Part shown: positions 7,596-15,725 of the stretch, one piece after another
Position numbering within the stretch: position 1 is the stretch's first letter
Layout of the letters: every line of letters starts with the position of its first letter
NCBI RefSeq assembly: GCF_000720255.1
Contig: NZ_JOJE01000019.1
Span: 1-64,000 of the forward strand
Source of the DNA: Streptomyces griseus subsp. griseus
GTDB taxonomy: Bacteria; Actinomycetota; Actinomycetes; Streptomycetales; Streptomycetaceae
DNA length: 64,000 nucleotides
Reading direction: 5' to 3'
Position numbers and translations under genes: made by a program
The notes under the pieces: model-generated
Seen by the model: only the letters and a program-made list of their open reading frames with translations
Databases searched by the model: none
What the model was told of the DNA's origin: nothing

Positions 7596-8598
7596 TCAGC
7601 GGGCAGGTTCGTAGGTGAGTTGTTTGACCTCTCGCAGGGTGAGGGTGGTTTCGATGGTGCGGACTCCGTCCAGGGCTCCGATCTTGTCGCTGAGGTAGGC
7701 GTACAGGTCGCCGGTGCTGGGGTGGAGGGTGGCGGCGACGATGTTGGCCTGGCCGGTGATGGCCGCGGCGAAGCGCACCTCGGGATGGGTGGCGAGGGTG
7801 TGCCCGCCGTCGGCGAGGGCAGACGGGGCGACGGTGAGCCAGAGCATGGCGACGACGTCGTGGCCCAGGCGCTCGTGGTTGAACTGCACGTCCAGGTAGA
7901 GGACTCCGGTGGAACGCAGGCGGTCCAGGCGTCGTCTGAACGCCGGTTCCGGCAGGTTCGTGCTCGCCTGCAGTTCGGTGAGCGGGGCGCGTCCGTCACG
8001 GCTGAGGACGGCGAGCAGCGCTTCGTCGGCGTCGTCCAGGACGACGGGAGCGGTGGCCGGTTCAATGGCCGGCGGGCTGAGGGTGGTCTGCTCCTCGGGG
8101 CTGAGGGCGTTGATCTTGCTGAGCCAGCCGAGCGGTCCCCCGTAGAAGTGGTGCAGGAGGCAGTGGGCGCTGACCGAGGTGACACGAGGGGTGCGCTGGA
8201 GGCGGTTGAGGAGGAGTTCGTCCCTGGCCTGCCGGGTGCGGGGCTTCATCGCGCACATCACTTCGGTACCGCCGGAGATCACGCTGACGTAGGCGGTGTC
8301 CGGGCGCCGGGCGAGCGCGCCCGCCATCTGTTCGGCGGCGTCGGGCGTGCAGCGCAGGCGCAGGAGCCAGGTGCTGCGGCCCAGTCGGCTTTCATCGGTG
8401 ATGCCGAGCACCCGCAACTGCACCGTCGTGCGCAGCCGGCGGAAGCGGCGGGCGGTCGGACACGCCCAGGACGTCCGCGATCCGGTTGAACGGGGCCCGA
8501 CCGTCCAGCTGCAACGCCTGCAGCAGCTTCAGATCGAGTGCGTCGGGCACCTGCGAGTGCACGGTTGTGTCTGCGTTCGAGGCGGATGTCAGTGACAT
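7596..8598 (-). pseudogene. Lrp/AsnC-family regulator with two HTH-ligand modules, frameshifted
   Basis: The first 40 residues (from ATG 8598: ALDLKLLQALQLDGRAPF, then RIADVLGVSD) form an AsnC-type HTH in one frame. The continuation ARRFRRLRTTVQLRVLG and the remaining 270 residues, including a second AsnC HTH (DDADEALLAVLSRDGRAPL) and an Lrp ligand domain, are in another frame. In relatives a QTV-type tripeptide precedes ARRF, so a loss of about 8 nt near 8455-8465 explains the shift. The downstream part is otherwise open to 7596. It is either a recent pseudogene or a sequence error. The GTG/ATG-rich C-terminal frame might still yield a truncated regulator. Confidence 0.7.
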
Positions 8599-8795
8599 GA
8601 TCCGACCACGGGGGCCGGACGGTCCCCCGTCGTCGTCGGCTGTCCCGGCCATCGGTGTGGGCCCCGACCCGGAAGGGCCCGGGCCTCACCGGGCGCGCTC
8701 CCGTCCCCACGGATGGCGCCCGGTACCGGATCAGGCCACCCATGCCCGGTGGGCCGGGACCCGCTAAGTGTCCGAGCGGTCGGCGGGACCGCGAT

Positions 8796-9050
8796 TCAGT
8801 TGCCGGGATGAGCCAGCTCCATGTGGACGTCGCCCGGAGCCCGGCCGTCCACGGTGATCGTGGTGGCCACGGGCGGATACCCGACGGCGATCACGGAGTA
8901 GCTTCCGGCGTCCAGATCGGTGAAGGCGTAGGCACCGTCGCGGCCCGGTGGTCGTGGTGCCCACCACGTTGCCGGCCGCGTCCACCAGCGTCACCCGTGC
9001 ATCGGCCAGGGCTTGGTGGCCGGCGCCCGCTCGCACGACACCCCCCAGCC
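8796..9050 (-). pseudogene. C-terminal carboxypeptidase-regulatory-like tail of an MFS transporter, remnant
   Basis: In two frames the sequence reads HQALADARVTLVDAAGNVVG, then DGAYAFTDLDAGSYSVIAVG and VDGRAPGDVHMELAHPGN before a stop at 8796. This beta-sandwich (CarboxypepD_reg-like) domain is a typical cytoplasmic tail of Streptomyces DHA2-type MFS exporters. The membrane part is absent and a 1-nt shift lies near 8945. It meets a WYL regulator remnant on the opposite strand at about 9055. The family assignment rests on resemblance of the tail alone. Confidence 0.55.
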
Positions 9051-9062
9051 GACCACGACGGC

Positions 9063-9478
9063 GACCCCCGCCTCTTCCGCACCGACCGCGCCCTGTCCGT
9101 CGCCGTCCTCGACCAGCCCGCCCGGCGCCGCGCCGGACTGGAACTGACCGACGTGTGGCAGACCCTGCGCCGCCGCATCGATGACATCCCCGCCCCCTCG
9201 CCATCACCGCCCGCGTCCGCAACGAGATCCTGGCCAGGTTCCTCCGCATCCACGAAGCCGACCTCGCGCCCCCCATCCCGGCCGAGCCGCCCGCCTAACC
9301 CGAAGGCGAGCCGGGCTGGACGAAGGTCGAACTACGCTTCCGCTCCCTGGTGGCCGCCGAGGTACTCCTCGCCTTCGGCCCCGACGCCGAAGTCCTCACC
9401 CCCCAAGACCTCCGCCAGGCGCTGGCCCGCAGAGCCGCCGCAACCGCCGCTCTCTACACCCCCCGCCAGGACACCTGA
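9063..9478 (+). pseudogene. WYL-domain HTH regulator, C-terminal remnant
   Basis: Joining frames across about 9193 (one C appears lost) gives RTDRALSVAVLDQPARRRAG, LELTDVWQTLRRRIDDIPAP, LAITARVRNEILARFLRI and, after an in-frame TAA at 9297-9299, GWTKVELRFRSLVAAEVLLA and VLTPQDLRQALARRAAATAA. This is the WYL and WCX part of YafY-type regulators. The N-terminal HTH is missing. One frameshift and one stop make it non-functional. Confidence 0.6.
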
Positions 9479-9786
9479 CAAGACAGCCGAGGCACGCGGA
9501 CGCCCGCCACCTCTATCTGACCAGCACGGCACGCATTCGATCGCATCGAGGCAGCAGCCGCCTTCACCGACACCCCACCGGACGACCGTTGTACGGGGGG
9601 ACCGGACTCTGGCGTCCAGCCCAGTGGTTGTGACGTGGCCCAGGGGTTGGTCTGCGCCGGGCCCCTTGAGGAAGCTTGCCCTCTTCTCCGGGGCTCGGGG
9701 CGTCTGGGGCTCGGGGCGCATGGGGCTTTGGTCGTAGGTCGCAGGTCGGTGGTGAAGTGATCGGCGGCCAACAGAAGATTGGGGAT
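9479..9786. other. Intergenic stretch without a gene
   Basis: These roughly 300 bp show no convincing coding frame. The only structure seen is a short GGGGCTCGGGGCG-like direct repeat at about 9690-9718 upstream of the PPOX-like gene. Confidence 0.5.
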
Positions 9787-10224
9787 GTGAAATCTTCTGC
9801 TTTTGATGTGGATGGCTTCCTGCGGCAGCCGCTCACCGCTCGTATCGCGACGAGCGGGCCGACGGTGCGTCCTGTCTGGTTCCTTTGGGAAGAGGGAGCC
9901 TTCTGGACCTTGACCGGCCCATGGGCCCGGTTGTTCGACCGTGTGAAGGGTGACCCGAACGTCGCCCTCGTGGTGGACGAGTGCGATCTCACGACGGGGT
10001 GCGTCCGGCAGGTGATCGCTCGGGGCCAGGCTGAGCTCGTACCCTTTGATGTGCCGAGGGGGCGGCGCAAGCTTGCCCGCTATTTGGGTGGGGACGAGGC
10101 CTTGTGGGACGAGCGTTTCGTGCACTACCTGCATGATGATCCGGGCGAACGAGGCACGAGGTGGCTGCGTTTGGTGCCTGCCTCGCTCACCGCGACTGAT
10201 CTCAGTTACTCCGTGGCGCCGTGA
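9787..10224 (+). CDS. Pyridoxamine 5'-phosphate oxidase-like (FMN/F420 split-barrel) protein
   Basis: This roughly 145 aa protein has the split beta-barrel signature of PPOX-type flavin/F420 reductases: an N-terminal FLRQPLTARIATSGPTVRPVWFLW strand pair, WTLTGPWARLFDRVKGDPNV with the phosphate-contacting basic residues, and VALVVDECDLTTG. The C-terminal WDERFVHYLHDD and WLRLVPASLTATDLSY blocks complete a full-length member. The start GTG 9787 is chosen because homology begins directly after it; GTG 9757 is an alternative. The cofactor and substrate are unknown. It stands alone between decayed genes. Confidence 0.75.
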   Translation: MKSSAFDVDGFLRQPLTARIATSGPTVRPVWFLWEEGAFWTLTGPWARLFDRVKGDPNVALVVDECDLTTGCVRQVIARGQAELVPFDVPRGRRKLARYLGGDEALWDERFVHYLHDDPGERGTRWLRLVPASLTATDLSYSVAP

Positions 10225-10369
10225 TGGTGTGCTGTGGCCAGGCGGTAGGACTCGGTTCCGGTCTCCAGACCGACGACCCGTCCGCACTCGGCGGGCAAAC
10301 GCGCTTCGACGACAGCGAATGCCCCGTCGCCCGGTCGGTTAACGCGATCGGCGACTGATGGTGCGCGGC

Positions 10370-10491
10370 CAGTCACCGTCGTCCAGCGCCTGCTGTTCGG
10401 CGTGAACGCGCACATCAACCTCGACCTGGCCATCGCCGCCCCCGCGCGAACCAGCCCGGGCGAGGCCATCCACGAGCGTCCGGCCGGGTGA
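10370..10491 (+). pseudogene. DUF5995-like protein scrap
   Basis: One frame reads VVQRLLFGVNAHINLDLAIA followed by ARTSPGEAIH and stops at 10489-10491. The FGVNAHINLDL block is the conserved core of DUF5995 proteins of actinomycetes. Nothing of the rest of the family is recognisable in the preceding 140 bp, so only about 40 residues survive. The region 10225-10370 shows no supported gene. Confidence 0.45.
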
Positions 10492-10531
10492 GTTGACCTT
10501 CACGTATGGGGCAATGTCTAGCGTCAGCGGC

Positions 10532-11581
10532 ATGACTCAAGTCGCCAGAAGCACCACGCAGCCCGCGTTCCCCCGTCTGCCTCGCACGGGTCTGGAGGTC
10601 CGGCTCGCCGCACGTCCCGTCGGGCTGCCCCACCCGGACGACTTCGAGGTCGTCGAGGTCGGCGTGCCCGGCCCCTCGGTGGGCCAGGTGGTGGTCCGGA
10701 ACCTGTTCATGTCGCTCGATCCCGGCATGCTCACCCTGGTCAGGGGCGACGCGCGACTGCCCATGAGACCCTACGAGGTGGGAGAGGTGATGTACGGGGA
10801 CGCCGTCGGCGAGGTGGTCGCCTCGTCGGACCCGGCGGTCAGGGAGGGTGAGTTGGTGGTTCATCGGCTCGGCTGGCGGGAGTACGCCGTGGCCGAGACG
10901 AGTGCGTTCCGCCGCGTGGACAAGGCGGCGTACCCGAGCCCCTCCATGCACCTCGGCTTCGGCCTGGTGGCCTACGTCGGACTCATGGAAGCGGCGGAAC
11001 TGCGGCCCGGCGACACCGTCTTCGTCTCGAGCGCGGCCGGGGCCACGGGGAGCATGGCGGGACAGATCGCCCGGCTCAAGGGAGCCGGCCGGGTGATCGG
11101 CAGTGCCGGCTCCCCCGACAAGGTCGCCCACCTCACCGGGAAACTCGGGTTCGACGCGGCCTTCGACCATCACGACGGCCCGGTGCTCGACCGGCTGCGC
11201 GAAGCGGCACCGGACGGCATCGACATCTACTTCGACAACGTGGGAGGCGAACAACTGCGCGCCGCCATCGAGGTCATGAACGTACATGGCCGTATCGCGG
11301 TCTGCGGAGCGCTGGGCCGGCAGAGCACCGGCCGTCCGGACGAGGGCCCGGGGGACCTCCTGAACGTCCTCGGCAAACGCCTGACCATCCGCGGCTTCAC
11401 CCTGTGGGACCACCTGGACCGCGCTGCGGAATTCGGCGGGCAGTTCCGCGACTGGCTGAGCGACGGCTCCCTCGTCTACGACGAAACGGTGATCGACGGC
11501 CTGCGGAGCGCGCCCGGGGCGCTCCTCGATCTCGTCCGTGGCAGGTTCACCGGGAAGACCGTAGTACGGGTCGGGAGTTGA
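10532..11581 (+). CDS. NADP-dependent medium-chain oxidoreductase (leukotriene B4 12-hydroxydehydrogenase type)
   Basis: This 349 aa protein is a zinc-free MDR-family reductase of the prostaglandin reductase/curcumin reductase branch. Residues about 25-130 form the GroES-like domain (VVVRNLFMSLDPGML and YEVGEVMYGDAVGEVV). The Rossmann domain has AAGATGSMAGQIARLKG, the AxxGxxG-type NADP loop, and DIYFDNVGGEQL. ATG 10532 starts the family N-terminus; an earlier in-frame start at 10493 lies in the promoter. Reduction of an alpha,beta-unsaturated carbonyl is the known activity of the family. A MerR gene follows 29 bp downstream on the same strand and probably controls the pair. Confidence 0.85.
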   Translation: MTQVARSTTQPAFPRLPRTGLEVRLAARPVGLPHPDDFEVVEVGVPGPSVGQVVVRNLFMSLDPGMLTLVRGDARLPMRPYEVGEVMYGDAVGEVVASSDPAVREGELVVHRLGWREYAVAETSAFRRVDKAAYPSPSMHLGFGLVAYVGLMEAAELRPGDTVFVSSAAGATGSMAGQIARLKGAGRVIGSAGSPDKVAHLTGKLGFDAAFDHHDGPVLDRLREAAPDGIDIYFDNVGGEQLRAAIEVMNVHGRIAVCGALGRQSTGRPDEGPGDLLNVLGKRLTIRGFTLWDHLDRAAEFGGQFRDWLSDGSLVYDETVIDGLRSAPGALLDLVRGRFTGKTVVRVGS

Positions 11582-11610
11582 CTCCCAAGCATCGAACAGG
11601 AGGCAGTCAC

Positions 11611-12003
11611 GTGTTGATCGGCGAGCTCGCCGCACGGACCGGGTCCACCACCCGAGCCCTGCGCTACTACGAGGAGCAGGGCCTGTTGGAGTCCGGGCGG
11701 ACAGCCTCGGGCTACCGCGTCTACGGTCCGAACGCGGAGACGCGGGTCCGCAACGTCCGCGACCTGCTGGCCTCCGGGTTCACCATCGAGAACGTCAAGT
11801 CCTTCGTGCGCTACCTCGACACCGACCTTCCCGAGGTGTTCGCGTACTCGCCCGCGTGCTCCGACGGCTACCTCGTCGGCGCGCAACGGGTGGCCGAACT
11901 GGCAGAGAAGATCGCGGCTCTGACACGCCTGCACGACATCCTGGTCCACCGGATGCCGTGGCTGGCGACGCCCGATGACGCCTCACGGAAGGAGGCCGCC
12001 TGA
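11611..12003 (+). CDS. MerR-family transcriptional regulator
   Basis: This 130 aa regulator starts at GTG 11611 behind AGGAGG. The winged HTH (LIGELAARTGSTTRALRYYEEQ then LLESGRTASGYRVYG) is canonical. The dimerisation helix runs to about residue 115, and there is no large C-terminal effector domain. One cysteine (PACSDG) is present, so it is not a typical Cys-ligated metal sensor. It lies downstream of an enone reductase gene, whose promoter region (TTGACC at about 10493 followed by a long spacer) may be its target. The inducer is unknown. Confidence 0.85.
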   Translation: MLIGELAARTGSTTRALRYYEEQGLLESGRTASGYRVYGPNAETRVRNVRDLLASGFTIENVKSFVRYLDTDLPEVFAYSPACSDGYLVGAQRVAELAEKIAALTRLHDILVHRMPWLATPDDASRKEAA

Positions 12004-12055
12004 CGGCTGTCTTCCCCACGGCTCTCGAACCCGACAGCTCCAACGCGGCCCCGCA

Positions 12056-12088
12056 GGTCATCCGCCGGTCATCCGCCGGTCATCCGCC
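12056..12088. repeat. Three tandem copies of an 11-bp unit
   Basis: GGTCATCCGCC is repeated three times without interruption. The repeat spans the 3' end of the esterase gene, and on the minus strand the stop codon TGA lies within the unit. It is probably slippage. Confidence 0.9.
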
Positions 12089-13006
12089 AAGCATGGCCGA
12101 GAAAAAGTCGAGCGAACGGTCGACCTCCTTCAGGGCCGGGCTCCTGTTCAGGTGGCCATGGGGCATGCCCGCGGAGAGGTACGTCCGGACCGGCACCTCG
12201 GACTCCTCCAGCTGCCGGGCAAGCAGATCACCGGAGGGCCGCAGATCGTCGTACTCGGAGAGGACGATGCCCGTCGTCGGCAGGCCCTCGAGCTTCGCCG
12301 CCCCGGGCATCGCGGCCGGGGGAAGGTCGGTCAGACGGCCCACGTAGTTGCGGACCATGTGCTCGATGCCCGCCGTGGTGAACCGCAGGAGCGCCGGCAG
12401 GTCCCGCATCCCGGCCGCCGTATCGTCGTCCAGGGCCGGGGTCGGGAAGTGGACGAAGGGGTAGGCGAGCAGCAGGGTGTCCGGGCGGGGTTCGTCCTGG
12501 TCGCGGAGGCGGATCGCCGTGGAGAGGGCGAGGGCGGCGCCCGCGCTGGCGCCCCCGAGTGCCATCGGACCGGACACCGGCCGCCCCTCCCTCACCAACC
12601 AGAGCCACGCCGCGTGCGCGTCGTCGACGGGTATCGGGTGGCGGACGCCGTCCACGGCCAGGCGGTAGTCGACGGAGACCACCAACGCCTGTGCTCGGGC
12701 GGCGAGTTCGGCGGACACGACATGCGCTTCCGGCATGTCGGTGTCGCCGCCCATGAAGCCACCGCCGTGCAGCCACAGCAGTGCGCGGCGGGGTTCGTCG
12801 CGCGGGGTGTAGAGCCGGACGGGGACCGCGCCATGGGGGCCGGGGACGGTGCGGTCCTCGATGGAGACGTCCGGCATGCGCCACTCGCCGGGGTCACGGA
12901 AGTACTCGGTCAAGCGTGCCATGGCCTCCGGGTCGTTCTGGGCGTCCTCCCAGCTCAGGCCTTCGAGAAGGTGCAACTTCTCGGCGAGGAAGGGATCGAG
13001 TGGCAT
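12080..13006 (-). CDS. HSL-family alpha/beta hydrolase (esterase/lipase)
   Basis: This 308 aa enzyme belongs to the hormone-sensitive-lipase family. The oxyanion motif HGGGF is at residues 80-84, and the nucleophile lies in GGASAG (Ser at about 154). The acid is in the SEYDDLRPSGD segment near 250 and the catalytic His is in GMPHGHLN near 283. No signal peptide is present, so it is cytoplasmic. It is convergent with the MerR gene. Substrates are probably short-chain esters; the physiological one is unknown. The start is ATG 13006. Upstream lie decayed TetR and GH2 sequences rather than a working regulator. Confidence 0.85.
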   Translation of the reverse strand: MPLDPFLAEKLHLLEGLSWEDAQNDPEAMARLTEYFRDPGEWRMPDVSIEDRTVPGPHGAVPVRLYTPRDEPRRALLWLHGGGFMGGDTDMPEAHVVSAELAARAQALVVSVDYRLAVDGVRHPIPVDDAHAAWLWLVREGRPVSGPMALGGASAGAALALSTAIRLRDQDEPRPDTLLLAYPFVHFPTPALDDDTAAGMRDLPALLRFTTAGIEHMVRNYVGRLTDLPPAAMPGAAKLEGLPTTGIVLSEYDDLRPSGDLLARQLEESEVPVRTYLSAGMPHGHLNRSPALKEVDRSLDFFSAMLGG

Positions 13007-13059
13007 GGATGCTCCCCAGAGGCGTCAGTAGACGAAAATCCAGCACGTACAAGTATTCC

Positions 13060-13200
13060 CCGCGCGTCCGAACCGCCTGACGAGGTCAGCATCCGGGTGA
13101 ACGTCTCGGCGATCGCCGCGATGTTCACCGTGGGATCGTGCGTCCACTGGATCTGCAGGCCGTCCAGCACCGCCGGCAGCGTCCTGGCGAAGTGGTCCTT
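13060..13200 (-). pseudogene. TetR-type C-terminal domain scrap
   Basis: The frame DHFARTLPAVLDGLQIQWTH followed by DPTVNIAAIAETFTRML resembles the last helices of TetR_C ligand domains (the VLDGLQxQW-DP pattern). It is joined at about 13200, on the same strand, to a glycoside-hydrolase fragment, so the two come from unrelated genes. No start or HTH is present. Confidence 0.45.
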
Positions 13201-13549
13201 GTCGCGGTGGACGCAGGCGCCACGGAGCATGACGGTCTCGCCGTTGAGGCGCAGGCCGTGCCGGGGGTCGAGTTGCAGGGCGCGGATACCGAAGGTGACC
13301 TGATCCCCGTCCCCGTCCCCGTCCCCCAGGCCCACATGGCAGTCGTAGAGCGTCGGCGCCTCGGGGCTCCACGGGGCCCGGGGACGGCACGTAGAGGCGC
13401 TGCCCGGACCGTCGCCGGCTCACCGGGCGGCACCGTCACCCTGGAGACGTCGCTCGCGAAGACGGTCCCGGCGGCGTCCCGTATCTCCGTGACGCGGGGA
13501 GCGTACGGGCTTCGATCGAGTCGTTGGCCACCTCCGTCACGAAGCACTA
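13200..13549 (-). pseudogene. Glycoside hydrolase family 2-like fragment, several frameshifts
   Basis: Piecing three frames together gives VTEIRDAAGTVFASDVSRVT, QRLYVPSPGPWSPEAPTLYD and QVTFGIRALQLDPRHGLRLN, then GETVMLRGACVHRD. This is the immunoglobulin-like domain and the start of the TIM barrel of GH2 beta-galactosidase-type enzymes. A GGGGAC tract (13306-13330) has expanded in the middle. The catalytic domain is missing and the reading frame is broken at least twice. Confidence 0.6.
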
Positions 13550-14449
13550 CTAGTGATCGCCGGCGCTGTCACGCAGGAAGCCCGCGAACGCATGGGCGGC
13601 GGGGGTGAGGACGTGGTCGCTCATGCGGACGAGGAGGATGCGGCGTACCGGTGCGGGAGGTTGCAGCGGCAGGACGCTGACGCCGGCTCGGATGCCCTCC
13701 AGGGCCAGGGTGGGTGCGAGGGCGACACCGATTCCTGCGGCGACCATGGCCTGGGCCTCCTGGTAGTCGTGGGCCTCGTAGGCGACCTGCGGCTCGAAGC
13801 CGGCCGAGCGGCAGCTGCGGGCGAGGGCTTCGGCCACCGGGTGGTTCTCGGCGCGGGTGATCCAGGGATCGTTCGCGAAGTCGGCGAGGGAGGCCGAGCG
13901 GCGGCCGGCCAGGGGGTGGGCCTCGCCGACCAGGAGGGCCGGCGGGTCGTCGGCGAGTGCGGTGACGACGATGTCCTCGCGGTCGATGCGGTTCCAGTCG
14001 TAGTCCCACATCAGGGACATCTCGATTTCCCGGTTCTCCAGCATCGCCCACAGCCCCGCGATGCGGGCGCTGCGCACCGTCAGCCGTACGTCGGAATGCG
14101 CCTCCCGGAAGGCGATCACGGCCCGAGGAAGGAGAGAGGCACCGACAGTGGGGAACGTGCCGACCCGCAGGGTGCCCGCGCGCAGTCCCGCGAAGTCGGC
14201 CAACTCGTTCTCAGCGGCCTTCAGTTCGCGCCCGATCCGCTCTCCGCGCTCGGCCAGCGCGCGCCCCGCGTCGGTGAGTGTGACGCCCCGCGCATGGCGC
14301 TCCAACAGGGGCTGACCGGCCTCCGCCTCCAAGCGGCTGACCTGCTGGGACACCGCGGACGGCGTGTAGTTGAGGGCCCGTGCGGTGGCGGTCACGGAGC
14401 TCCGGCGGGCGACCTCGGTGAAGAGCAGAATGCGCCGGACGTCGAGCAT
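13550..14449 (-). CDS. LysR-family transcriptional regulator
   Basis: This 299 aa LysR regulator has an N-terminal HTH (RRILLFTEVARRSSVTATAR then NYTPSAVSQQVSRLEAEAG, residues about 5-60) and a periplasmic-binding-like effector domain from about 90 to the end. It is divergent from the prpF-dctA operon with 157 bp between the starts, the classical LysR arrangement, so it probably controls uptake and isomerisation of a carboxylate. The start ATG 14449 follows GGAGGTGG at a good distance. Four 12-bp direct repeats lie directly upstream of its start. Confidence 0.9.
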   Translation of the reverse strand: MLDVRRILLFTEVARRSSVTATARALNYTPSAVSQQVSRLEAEAGQPLLERHARGVTLTDAGRALAERGERIGRELKAAENELADFAGLRAGTLRVGTFPTVGASLLPRAVIAFREAHSDVRLTVRSARIAGLWAMLENREIEMSLMWDYDWNRIDREDIVVTALADDPPALLVGEAHPLAGRRSASLADFANDPWITRAENHPVAEALARSCRSAGFEPQVAYEAHDYQEAQAMVAAGIGVALAPTLALEGIRAGVSVLPLQPPAPVRRILLVRMSDHVLTPAAHAFAGFLRDSAGDH

Positions 14450-14459
14450 CGCGCCACCT

Positions 14460-14507
14460 CCAGCGTCAATCCCAGTGTCAGTTCCAGCGTTAATTTCAGC
14501 TTAAGGC
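14460..14507. repeat. Four imperfect 12-bp tandem repeats in the lysR-prpF intergenic region
   Basis: Units start at 14460, 14472, 14484 and 14496 with the pattern (C/T)CAG(C/T)(G/T)T(C/T/A)A. The last two create TTAA-N7-TTAA, compatible with a LysR T-N11-A box. The array sits between the LysR ribosome binding site and the divergent promoter. Confidence 0.6.
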
Positions 14508-14606
14508 CCGTGCATATTTCCGAGATTGTACTTCACGCTCTTCGAGCCCACTGTGGATCGCATCCCCGCACGGAAGTGCCGTCGGGGCTTCCACGAGGAG
14601 TCTGTT

Positions 14607-15725
14607 GTGTTGCGTCTGCAGGGCGAGATGATCCGCGGGGGTACCAGCAAGTGCTGGATCTTCGACCACCACGACGTGGTGGCGACCGGCGTGGATCCCG
14701 ACACCCTGCTGCTCGCCGCCTACAACGCCGCCGACCCCCGCCAGATCGACGGCGTCGGCGGCGCCTCCTCCACCACCTCGAAGGCCGCGATCGTCCGGAC
14801 GTCCACCGCGCCCGGCATCGACGTCGAGTACGCCTTCGCACAGGTCGGTATCGGTGACGAGCGCGTGGAATGGACCAGCAATTGCGGCAACTGCGCCACG
14901 GCCGTCGCCCTGTACGCCGTCCACCACGGCCTGGTGCCGGTCGCGTCGGAGTCCACCACGGTGCGGATGCTCAACGTCAACACCGGGGCCCGCCTCACCG
15001 GCACCATCCCGACCCCGGGGCATACGGCACCTGACGAGGGCAGGGCCGCAGTGCCGGGCACCGCCGCGCTCGGGGTGCCGGTCCTGCTCGGCTTCGAAGA
15101 CCCGGCGGGCTCGACCACGGGGCTCGCCCTGCCGACGGGCCGCGCCCTGGACACCCTGACGGGGCCCGCCGGTCAGGTCGAGGCGTCCCTGGTCGACGCC
15201 GGTGCCCCTGCCGCGCTGTTCGAGGCGAAGGCCTTCGGTCTGCAAGGCACCGAACCCCTGGCCGAGTTCGCCGCGGCCGTACCCGCTCTCACCGTGCTGC
15301 GCCGTCAGGCCGCCCTGGCCATGGGCCTGTCCAAGGAGAGCGATCCGGTCGGCCACGCCGTCCCGAAGGTCGGCGTCGTCGCCCGCCCCGCCGCCTACCG
15401 CACCACCGACGACATCCCGGTCGGACAGGACGAGTACGACCTGGCCGTCCGCATGGTGTCGATGCACGCCCCGCACCCGGCGATCGGTCTCACCTCCGCC
15501 GTCGCGCTGGCCACGGCAGCCGCCATCCCCGGCACCCTCGCCCACCGCGTCGCCCGGCAGACCGCCGACGGCACGCTCCGTCTGGGCACCCCGGCCGGTG
15601 TCATCACCGCCCGGGCCGTCCCCGCCGCGGACGACGCGTCCCCCACGGTGCTGCTGCACCGCGCCGCCCGCCGTATCGCCCGAGCCGAACTCCTCGTTCC
15701 CGTCCTGGAAGGACGCCCCGCATGA
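14607..15725 (+). CDS. PrpF-family isomerase (methylaconitate / 4-oxalomesaconate type)
   Basis: This roughly 372 aa PrpF-like protein has two diaminopimelate-epimerase-like folds. The N-terminal MIRGGTSKCW motif is the hallmark and contains a catalytic Cys, although relatives often have GGTSKG. The second signature NCGNCATAVALYAV follows at about residue 95 and GLTSAVALATAAA lies near the end. I chose GTG 14607 because GAGGAG precedes it by 6 nt. Cis-trans or double-bond isomerisation of tricarboxylates such as 2-methylaconitate, aconitate or oxalomesaconate is established for the family. The stop overlaps the dctA start (ATGA), so the two are translationally coupled: import then isomerisation. 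Confidence 0.85.
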   Translation: MLRLQGEMIRGGTSKCWIFDHHDVVATGVDPDTLLLAAYNAADPRQIDGVGGASSTTSKAAIVRTSTAPGIDVEYAFAQVGIGDERVEWTSNCGNCATAVALYAVHHGLVPVASESTTVRMLNVNTGARLTGTIPTPGHTAPDEGRAAVPGTAALGVPVLLGFEDPAGSTTGLALPTGRALDTLTGPAGQVEASLVDAGAPAALFEAKAFGLQGTEPLAEFAAAVPALTVLRRQAALAMGLSKESDPVGHAVPKVGVVARPAAYRTTDDIPVGQDEYDLAVRMVSMHAPHPAIGLTSAVALATAAAIPGTLAHRVARQTADGTLRLGTPAGVITARAVPAADDASPTVLLHRAARRIARAELLVPVLEGRPA

